The notes under the pieces were generated by a model. The model saw only the letters and a program-made list of their open reading frames with translations. It was not told where the DNA came from and ran no database searches. Of a stretch of DNA of 5,052 bases, positions 1-5,052 are shown in pieces. The translations under genes and the position numbers were made by a program. Source of the stretch: Verrucomicrobiales bacterium (GTDB lineage: Bacteria; Verrucomicrobiota; Verrucomicrobiia; Limisphaerales; JAFMIX01); contig JAFMIX010000175.1 in NCBI GenBank assembly GCA_017853785.1, forward strand, positions 1 through 5,052, read 5' to 3'. The first letter of the stretch is position 1. Every line of letters starts with the position of its first letter.

Positions 1-16
1 TTCAAGAATGATATTT

Positions 17-52
17 CTTTTTCCCGCGCCTGCTCCCGCTATACTGGCCGGG
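17..52 (+). promoter_or_regulatory. Candidate promoter with -10 hexamer abutting the DAHP synthase start
   Basis: A TATACT hexamer at 40-45 is five of six to the sigma-70 -10 consensus TATAAT. Only seven bases lie between it and the ATG at 53. A transcript from this hexamer would begin at or within a base or two of the start codon, so the mRNA would be leaderless or nearly so. No purine-rich Shine-Dalgarno sequence is visible; GGCCGGG at 46-52 is directly against the ATG and too close to serve. The -35 region is weak: 17-22 is a T-rich run with little resemblance to TTGACA. The call rests on the hexamer and its spacing alone; it could be chance, and the true promoter may lie left of the window. 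Confidence 0.35.
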
Positions 53-1114
53 ATGTTCAAGACGCAAGACCTGCATATCCGCGAAATCGTCCGCCTCTCA
101 TCGCCCAACGCGGTAAAGGCGGCGTTTCCGGCCACGCCCGAGGCCACCGCCACCATCGCGTTGAGCCGCGAACGCATCATCCGCATCCTCCGCCAGGAAG
201 ACCCGCGCCTGCTTGTCGTCGTCGGCCCCTGCTCCATCCACGACCAAAAGAGCGCGCTTGAATACGCCCAACGCCTGAACGCACTCCGGCAGGAACTCGC
301 GGCGCACTTCGAGATCGTGATGCGCGTCTATTTCGAGAAACCTCGCACCACCATCGGCTGGAAGGGCCTCATCAACGACCCGCACCTCGACGGCTCGGAA
401 GACATCGAGGAAGGCTTGAAAATCGCCCGCCGTCTGCTGGTGCAGATTGCCAGCTTGGGCCTGCCGACCGCCACGGAATTTCTCGACCCCATCGTGCCGC
501 AATACATCGCCGACCTCGTCAGCTGGGCCGCCATCGGCGCGCGCACCACGGAATCCCAGACGCATCGCGAGATGGCCAGCGGCCTTTCCATGCCGGTCGG
601 CTTCAAGAACGCCACCGACGGCAGCCTGCAGGTGGCGATTGACGCCATGGGCGCGGCGCGGCATCGCCACAGTTTTCTCGGCATGGACCAGGACGGCGCG
701 ACGAGCATCGTCCGCACCAGCGGCAACCCCGACGGCCACGTCGTACTGCGCGGCGGGCGGGCGCGGACCAATTACGACGCCGCCAGTATCGCCGATGCCG
801 AAGCGACGTTGGTAAAGCACAAGCTTCCCCCGGTAATGATGGTGGATTGCAGCCACGCCAACTCGGAAAAGAAGCACGCCCGGCAGGAAGACGTCTGGCG
901 CAGCCTGATCGAGCAGCGCGTGAACGGCACCAAATCTGTCATCGGCATGATGGTCGAAAGCCACCTGAACGAGGGCAATCAACCCTTCCCCAAGCCGGTT
1001 GACGAACTCCAATACGGCGTGAGCATCACCGATGCGTGCCTGAACTGGGAAGCCACCGAGCGGATGCTGCGCTGGGGCCACGAGCGCCTCGCGGGCCGCG
1101 CGGCGGCAGCGTGA
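53..1114 (+). CDS. aroF: 3-deoxy-7-phosphoheptulonate (DAHP) synthase, class I AroF/G/H type
   Basis: This cytoplasmic enzyme condenses phosphoenolpyruvate with erythrose 4-phosphate to DAHP, the first committed step toward chorismate and the aromatic amino acids. The 353-residue protein matches the usual ~350 of the AroF/G/H family and aligns almost end to end. Visible motifs are GPCSIHD (58-64), EKPRTTIGWKGLINDP (95-110), TEFLDP (141-146), GARTTESQTHRE (162-173), VGFKNATDG (182-190), VLRGG (231-235), VDCSHAN (264-270), VESHLNEGNQ (301-310) and SITDAC (324-329). The expected metal ligands are Cys60, His268, Glu302 and Asp327. Substrate-contacting Arg91, Lys96, Arg164, Lys185 and Arg233 are also present. 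The ATG at 53 is preferred over the in-frame ATG at 8 because it matches the family N-terminus (FKTQDLHIREI); the earlier start would add a proline/hydrophobic tail with no counterpart. Gly210 occupies the effector-pocket position that is Gly in Tyr-regulated and Ser in Phe-regulated homologues, so tyrosine feedback is inferred. The symbol could equally be aroG or aroH; the family call is secure. Confidence 0.96.
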   Translation: MFKTQDLHIREIVRLSSPNAVKAAFPATPEATATIALSRERIIRILRQEDPRLLVVVGPCSIHDQKSALEYAQRLNALRQELAAHFEIVMRVYFEKPRTTIGWKGLINDPHLDGSEDIEEGLKIARRLLVQIASLGLPTATEFLDPIVPQYIADLVSWAAIGARTTESQTHREMASGLSMPVGFKNATDGSLQVAIDAMGAARHRHSFLGMDQDGATSIVRTSGNPDGHVVLRGGRARTNYDAASIADAEATLVKHKLPPVMMVDCSHANSEKKHARQEDVWRSLIEQRVNGTKSVIGMMVESHLNEGNQPFPKPVDELQYGVSITDACLNWEATERMLRWGHERLAGRAAAA

Positions 1115-1130
1115 GGATTCATTCAAGGCC

Positions 1131-1154
1131 GGGCTGACGGCGGGCGGGCGGGCG
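1131..1154 (+). repeat. G-rich CGGG tandem repeat, possible G-quadruplex
   Basis: Just after the DAHP synthase stop, three tandem CGGG units occupy 1141-1152, preceded by CGG at 1138-1140. With the GGG at 1131-1133 there are four GGG runs (1131-1133, 1142-1144, 1146-1148, 1150-1152) separated by loops of eight, one and one bases. That meets a relaxed quadruplex pattern on the + strand. The run 1142-1147 (GGGCGG) is also complementary to 1184-1189 (CCGCCC), so it could compete with the hairpin downstream. Whether it folds, or is only GC-rich intergenic sequence, cannot be told here. Confidence 0.4.
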
Positions 1155-1171
1155 TTCCCCCTCAAGTGGCT

Positions 1172-1195
1172 CGGCGCTCCGCGCCGCCCTAACTT
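1172..1195 (+). terminator. GC hairpin after the DAHP synthase gene, weak terminator candidate
   Basis: CGGCGC (1172-1177) and GCGCCG (1181-1186) are perfect inverted copies around a three-base TCC loop, giving a six-pair all-GC stem 57 bases past the DAHP synthase stop. The following sequence CCCTAACTTT has only a short T run, so this is not a textbook intrinsic terminator. It may instead be a chance palindrome in GC-rich DNA or one copy of a dispersed palindromic repeat. Its place between two functionally unrelated genes is what favours a transcript-end role. Confidence 0.3.
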
Positions 1196-1246
1196 TCGCA
1201 TTTCCTCCCACCCGGTTTTCTCCCATCTTCTGCGCCACGAATTTTT
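1187..1246 (+). other. Pyrimidine-rich leader of parE without a Shine-Dalgarno sequence
   Basis: The 60 bases before the parE start are strongly pyrimidine-biased between 1200 and 1231 (for example TTTCCTCCCACCC), then turn AT-rich (GAATTTTT) against the ATG at 1247. No AGGAGG-like sequence lies in the usual 5-12 base range upstream of the ATG. No convincing -35/-10 pair was found, although the parE-parC promoter would be expected somewhere between 1115 and 1246 if transcription does not come through from the DAHP synthase gene. Confidence 0.4.
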
Positions 1247-3091
1247 ATGGCTGAAAAATCCAAAGCGGTTTACGACGAGAGCAAGATCAAGACGCTGTCC
1301 TCGCTGGAGCACATCCGGCTGCGCACCGGCATGTATATCGGGCGCATCGGCACGGGAGCGCATCCCGACGACGGCTGCTACGTGCTGCTCAAGGAGGTCG
1401 TGGATAATGCCATCGATGAATTCATCATGGGTAACGGCAAGGAAGTCCACATCGGTCTGGACGGCAATCGCGTGACGGTGCGCGATTTCGGGCGCGGCAT
1501 CCCGCTGGGCAAGGTGGTGGACTGCGTTTCCAAGATCAACACGGGCGCGAAATACAACGACGACGTGTTCCAGTTCAGCGTCGGCTTGAACGGCGTGGGC
1601 ACGAAGGCGGTGAATGCGTTGTCCAAGACGTTCATCGCGCGCAGTCATCGCGACGGGGAATTCGCTGAGGCGCAGTTCAAGGTCGGCAAGCTCAAGAAGG
1701 AGGACACCGGCAAGACGAAAGAACCGAACGGCACGTTCATCGAGTTCGAGCCGGATGAGAGCATCTTCAAGAACAGCGAGTTCAAGCTGGAATACGTGGA
1801 GCGCCGGCTGCGGCATTACAGCTACCTCAACACCGGCCTGAAGCTGATTCTCAACACGCCCGGCGCGGAGCCGAAGGTGTTTCAGTCGCGCCACGGCCTG
1901 ATGGATCTGGTGATGGAGGAACTCGGCACGGACGGCAGCGAGCCGATTTATTCCCCGCTGCATTACAGCGGCAAGACTCTGGAGTTCTGTTTCACGCACA
2001 GCAATTCGCGCTACGGCGAAACGTTCTTCTCGTTCGTCAACGGTCAATACACCAGCGACGGCGGCACGCACTTGAGCGCGTTCCGCGAAGGGTTGTTGAA
2101 AGCGGTGAACGAGTATTGCGGCGGCAAGTTCGAGGGCGACGACGTTCGCGAGGCGATGGTCGGCGCGGTGGCGATCCGCCTGAAAGACCCGATGTTCGAG
2201 TCACAGACGAAAAACAAGCTGGGCAACACAGAAATCCGCACCGAACTCGTGAACAACGTGCGTGAGGAGTTGCTGCATTTTTTCCAGCGCAACAAACAGA
2301 TCGCCGAGACGATCATCGCGAAGGTCAAGGACACGCAGGAGCTGCGGAAGGAATTGCAGAACGTGAAGAAGCTCGCGCGCGAACGCGCCAAGGCGATCAC
2401 GCTGCGCATCCCGCAGTTGAAGGACTGCAAGAACCATTTCGACAAGAAGAAGGAAAAGGGCAAGGGCACGATGGTCTTCATCTGCGAAGGCCAGTCCGCC
2501 GCCGGCTCGATCACGAGCTGCCGTGATGTGAACAATCAGGCCGTGTTCGTGCTCAAGGGCAAGCCGCTCAACGTCTGGGATCTCAAGCGCGACGTGATGT
2601 ACAAGAACGACGAGATGTACAACCTCATGCAGTCGCTTAACGTCGAGGACAACACCGAGGGCCTGCGTTACGAGAAAGTCATCCTCGCCACCGACGCGGA
2701 TGTGGACGGCATGCACATCCGCAATCTGATGATCACCTACTTCTTCAAGTTTTTCGAGCAACTCGTCCAGAGCGGCCATGTGTTCGTGCTGGAAACGCCG
2801 CTCTTCCGCGTGCGCAACAAGCAGGAGACAATCTATTGCTACAGCGAAGCCGAACGCGATGCCGCGTCCACCAAGCTCGGCGGCAAACCGGAGATAACGC
2901 GCTTCAAAGGCCTCGGCGAAATCAGCCCGAAGGAATTTCAGCAGTTCATCGGCAAGGAGATGCGGTTGAGCAAAGTCGAATACGCCCCGCGCGCCGAGTC
3001 CGGCCCGATTTTCAATTTCTACATGGGTAAAAACACCCCTGAGCGCAAGGATTACATCATGGGGAGCCTCGTCGTGCCGGTGGAAGACTAA
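1247..3091 (+). CDS. parE: DNA topoisomerase IV subunit B (ParE/GyrB-type ATPase subunit)
   Basis: This is the ATPase subunit of a type IIA topoisomerase, pairing with the cleavage subunit encoded just downstream. At 614 residues it is ParE-sized (E. coli ParE ~630) and lacks the extra domain of ~800-residue GyrB. Domain order is GHKL ATPase (~15-215), transducer (~216-390), TOPRIM (~406-525) and C-terminal tail with RFKGLGEIS (552-560) and FYMGKNTPER (591-600). ATP-site features are Glu50 and Asn54 in EVVDNAIDE, Asp80 in RDFGRGIP, GLNGVGTKAVNALS (113-126), NGTFIEF (161-167) and the QTK loop Lys322. TOPRIM metal residues are Glu414, Asp483 and Asp485 (DADVDG, 483-488). The second acidic residue of the usual EGDSA motif is replaced: EGQSA, with Gln416. 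Lys437 of LKGK is kept. KINTGAKYNDD, the VGLNGVGTKAVNALS region and FRVRNKQETIYCYSE resemble Bacteroidetes ParE from memory. Together with the partner subunit and gene order, this favours topoisomerase IV over gyrase. A second gyrase-like enzyme (GyrB2) is the alternative name. Confidence 0.93.
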   Translation: MAEKSKAVYDESKIKTLSSLEHIRLRTGMYIGRIGTGAHPDDGCYVLLKEVVDNAIDEFIMGNGKEVHIGLDGNRVTVRDFGRGIPLGKVVDCVSKINTGAKYNDDVFQFSVGLNGVGTKAVNALSKTFIARSHRDGEFAEAQFKVGKLKKEDTGKTKEPNGTFIEFEPDESIFKNSEFKLEYVERRLRHYSYLNTGLKLILNTPGAEPKVFQSRHGLMDLVMEELGTDGSEPIYSPLHYSGKTLEFCFTHSNSRYGETFFSFVNGQYTSDGGTHLSAFREGLLKAVNEYCGGKFEGDDVREAMVGAVAIRLKDPMFESQTKNKLGNTEIRTELVNNVREELLHFFQRNKQIAETIIAKVKDTQELRKELQNVKKLARERAKAITLRIPQLKDCKNHFDKKKEKGKGTMVFICEGQSAAGSITSCRDVNNQAVFVLKGKPLNVWDLKRDVMYKNDEMYNLMQSLNVEDNTEGLRYEKVILATDADVDGMHIRNLMITYFFKFFEQLVQSGHVFVLETPLFRVRNKQETIYCYSEAERDAASTKLGGKPEITRFKGLGEISPKEFQQFIGKEMRLSKVEYAPRAESGPIFNFYMGKNTPERKDYIMGSLVVPVED

Positions 3092-3109
3092 ACTTTTTTA
3101 TTCTCAAAA
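3092..3109 (+). other. parE-parC junction: 18-base gap, same frame, no Shine-Dalgarno
   Basis: The gap is AT-rich (ACTTTTTTATTCTCAAAA), sharply unlike the GC-rich genes around it, and contains a run of six T at 3094-3099. It has no ribosome-binding motif, terminator stem or promoter. The short spacing supports one parE-parC transcript. The gap is exactly six codons, and the TAA stop of parE (3089-3091) lies in the parC reading frame, with no other stop before the parC ATG at 3110. Confidence 0.8.
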
Positions 3110-5052
3110 ATGTCAGCCAAGAAAAACAAAGATTCCGGGCAACCCGAATTGCCCATCGAAGGCGCAAAAGCCAAACCAGCGGAAACCAAGCCCGCCGCCG
3201 ACAATGGCAATGGCGCAGATCATATCGTCGCCGAGACGGTGGAAAACATCGGCCACAAACCGTTCGACCCGAAGCAGCTTGAGGTCGGCCTGCACACGCG
3301 GGTGGATCGCGGCTTTCTCGATTACGCCAGCTACGTCATTCGTGATCGGGCCATTCCCAATCTCGCGGACGGTTTGAAGCCGGTGCAGCGGCGCATTCTC
3401 TGGGCGTTGCATGAAAAGGATGACGGACGTTTCATCAAGGTCGCCAACGTCGTCGGTCACACGATGCAGTATCACCCGCACGGCGATGCGTCCATCGGCG
3501 ACGCGCTGGTGGTGCTGGCGAACAAGCGTTATCTCATCGAGGGCCAGGGCAACTTCGGCAACATTTTCACCGGCGACCCCGCGGCGGCCTCGCGTTACAT
3601 CGAGTGCCGGCTGACGGAACTCGCGCGCACGGAAGTTTTCAACGATTCCATCACGGATTTCATCCCGAGTTACGACGGCCGCAACAAAGAGCCGATCACC
3701 CTGCCCTGCAAATTGCCGCTCACGCTGATGCTCGGTGCTGAAGGCATTGCCGTTGGTCTGGCGGCGCGCATTCTGCCGCATAATTTCCCGGAGTTGCTCG
3801 AAGCGCAGATCGCGATCCTCAAGAAGCAGCCGTTCAAGTGTCTGCCGGATTTCACCACCGGCGGTCTGATGGACGCGCGCGATTATCAGGATGGCAAGGG
3901 CACGGTCAAAGTTCGCGCCAAGATCAAGACCAAGGACGAGTCCACTGTCGTCATCAAAGAGATTCCACCCACGACCACGACGGAGTCGCTCATCGCGTCC
4001 ATTGAAGATGCGGTGCAAAAGGGCAAGTTGAAGGTGAAATCCATCAACGATTTCACCTCGGAAGACGTCGAGATCGAAATCAAGTGTCCGTCCGGCGTGG
4101 ATGCGGAGAAGCTGGTGGACGCGCTGTATGCTTTCACCGATTGCGAAGTTTCCATCTCCAGCCGCATCATCGTCATCAAGGACAATCGCCCGGTGGAACT
4201 GACCGTGAGCGAGGTGTTGCGCGAGAACACGGATCAACTCGTCCGCATCCTCAAGCGCGAACTGGAGTTGCGCGAGAAGAACCTGCTCGACGAACTGCAT
4301 TACCGCACGCTGGAACGCATTTTCATCGAGGAACGCATCTACAAGGCCATCGAGAAATGCAAGACGAACGAAGCTGTGTTCGCCGCCGTGTATGATGGTT
4401 TCAAGCCGTTCAAGAAGGAGCTTGTTCGCGACATCGTGGACGCGGATGTGGAGCGGCTGTTGCAGGTGCGCATCCGCCGGATTTCGCTGTTCGACATCAA
4501 CAAGCATCGCGAGGAGATGGAGAAGACTAAGGCGGACTTGGAAGAGACGCGGAAAAATTTGAAGGGCCTTACGCGCTACGTCATCGGCCACCTCGAAGGC
4601 TTGCTGGAGAAATACGGCCCGTTGTATCCGCGCCTGACCACCAAGTCCGCCCGCCACGAAGAAGTGGACGTGAAGGCGGTGGCTTTCAAGGCGTTCAAGG
4701 TCGCTTATGACCGCGAGAGCGGTTACGTCGGTTACAAGGTGAGCGGAGAGGAATTCAAACTGGAATGCACCAAGTTCGACAAGATCCTGCTCGTGTTCAA
4801 GGACGGCACCTACAAGGTCACGGAGTTGCCGGAGAAATTGTTCGTCGGGCCGGAACTCTTTTATTGCGGCCTGCCGGATCGCGAAAAAGTGTTCACTTGC
4901 GCCTATACCGACCGCAAGGCGAGCTACCTGAAACGCTTCACGTTCGGCGGCACGATCTTGAACAAGGCATACCTCTGCATTCCGGACAAATCGCGCATCC
5001 TGTTCTTCGCGCCCGAGACGCCCAAGGTGCTCTACGTCCGCTACAAACCCGC
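3110..5052 (+). CDS. parC: DNA topoisomerase IV subunit A (ParC/GyrA-type cleavage subunit), 3'-truncated by window edge
   Basis: This is the DNA-cleaving and rejoining subunit, forming an A2B2 enzyme with the ParE encoded upstream. The frame stays open for 647 codons to the window end; Bacteroidetes-type ParC is roughly 850-900 residues, so perhaps 200 or more are missing. Residues 1-55 are a Lys/Ala/Pro/Glu-rich, probably disordered extension. The winged-helix cleavage core begins near 60: DYASYVIRDRAIPNLADGLK (71-90), PVQRRIL (91-97) and VGHTMQYHPHGDASIGD (115-131). Catalytic Tyr163 follows Arg162 in AAASRYIECRL. DGRNKEPITLP (189-199) and GIAVGLAARILPHNF (212-226), carrying the presumed DNA-intercalating Ile213, complete the core. 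The tower domain includes ALYAFTDCEVSIS (338-350). Charged helices at about 375-415 and 463-500 fit the coiled-coil C-gate arms. After ~518, DGTYKV and LFVG-type strands fit the start of a degenerate beta-pinwheel. No GyrA box (QRRGGKG) appears in the visible part, which favours ParC over GyrA. Ala127 replaces the usual quinolone-pocket Ser. The ATG at 3110 is the only plausible start after the parE stop. Confidence 0.94.
   Translation, partial: MSAKKNKDSGQPELPIEGAKAKPAETKPAADNGNGADHIVAETVENIGHKPFDPKQLEVGLHTRVDRGFLDYASYVIRDRAIPNLADGLKPVQRRILWALHEKDDGRFIKVANVVGHTMQYHPHGDASIGDALVVLANKRYLIEGQGNFGNIFTGDPAAASRYIECRLTELARTEVFNDSITDFIPSYDGRNKEPITLPCKLPLTLMLGAEGIAVGLAARILPHNFPELLEAQIAILKKQPFKCLPDFTTGGLMDARDYQDGKGTVKVRAKIKTKDESTVVIKEIPPTTTTESLIASIEDAVQKGKLKVKSINDFTSEDVEIEIKCPSGVDAEKLVDALYAFTDCEVSISSRIIVIKDNRPVELTVSEVLRENTDQLVRILKRELELREKNLLDELHYRTLERIFIEERIYKAIEKCKTNEAVFAAVYDGFKPFKKELVRDIVDADVERLLQVRIRRISLFDINKHREEMEKTKADLEETRKNLKGLTRYVIGHLEGLLEKYGPLYPRLTTKSARHEEVDVKAVAFKAFKVAYDRESGYVGYKVSGEEFKLECTKFDKILLVFKDGTYKVTELPEKLFVGPELFYCGLPDREKVFTCAYTDRKASYLKRFTFGGTILNKAYLCIPDKSRILFFAPETPKVLYVRYKP

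Noticed and set aside
8..52. Earlier in-frame ATG for the DAHP synthase, adding 15 residues that resemble a short signal peptide
   Set aside because: The family N-terminus begins at the ATG at 53, and the enzyme is cytoplasmic. The extra residues have no charged N-region typical of a signal peptide, and they cover the candidate -10 hexamer.
1115..1246. A small gene or RNA gene in the gap between the DAHP synthase gene and parE
   Set aside because: I saw no tRNA-like fold, and no start codon with a coding-like frame of useful length. Only a GC hairpin, a G-rich repeat and a pyrimidine tract are visible.
98..2071. A 657-codon open frame on the minus strand spanning the DAHP synthase gene, the gap and half of parE
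   Set aside because: It lies antisense to two genes with unmistakable conserved motifs and crosses a non-coding gap. The protein is Arg/Ala/Val/His-rich without recognisable domains, as expected from GC-rich codons read in reverse.
2044..2779. Overlapping minus-strand frames of 163 and 192 codons inside parE
   Set aside because: Both mirror the TOPRIM and transducer coding sequence and have no independent motif or start signal.
3113..4657. A 514-codon open frame on the minus strand inside parC
   Set aside because: It is antisense to a clear ParC core with the catalytic tyrosine. The translation shows no known motif and has shadow-frame composition.
53..5052. A single operon of the DAHP synthase gene with parE-parC
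   Set aside because: The 132-base gap with a hairpin and the lack of any functional link argue against it, although read-through transcription cannot be excluded from sequence alone.
1..5052. CRISPR arrays, insertion sequences, prophage or defence genes
   Set aside because: No spaced direct repeats, transposase motifs or terminal inverted repeats were seen; nearly all of the window is taken up by three conserved housekeeping genes.

Overview
This window holds three genes on the + strand. The first two are complete and the third runs off the right edge. Base composition is GC-rich, yet the proteins are rich in Lys and Glu. The topoisomerase genes are of the topoisomerase IV type best known from Bacteroidetes and also found in Verrucomicrobia/Chlamydiae-group bacteria. 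With the high GC and the absence of Shine-Dalgarno sequences, this suggests a Verrucomicrobia-like bacterium (PVC group). That placement is an inference from protein resemblance and composition, and is only moderately certain.

Layout: bases 1-52 are a short upstream stretch with a TATACT hexamer very close to the first start codon. Bases 53-1114 encode a class I (AroF/G/H-type) 3-deoxy-D-arabino-heptulosonate-7-phosphate (DAHP) synthase, the entry enzyme of the shikimate pathway. Bases 1115-1246 are non-coding, with a G-rich CGGG repeat, a compact GC hairpin and a pyrimidine-rich leader. Bases 1247-3091 encode a ParE/GyrB-type ATPase subunit of a type IIA topoisomerase. After 18 bases, 3110-5052 encodes the partner ParC/GyrA-type cleavage subunit, cut by the window end after 647 codons.

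The parE-parC pair almost certainly forms one operon and one heterotetrameric enzyme. ParE supplies ATP-driven strand capture and the metal-binding TOPRIM domain, and ParC supplies the cleavage tyrosine. No functional tie between the DAHP synthase and the topoisomerase is apparent; they look like neighbours separated by a non-coding break.

I found no previously undescribed system here; this is core housekeeping DNA. The points most worth a second look are the non-canonical residues at both quinolone-pocket positions (Ala127 of ParC, Gln416 of ParE), the fact that parE and parC share one reading frame with a single TAA between them, the possibly leaderless start of the DAHP synthase gene, and the lack of Shine-Dalgarno sequences at all three starts.
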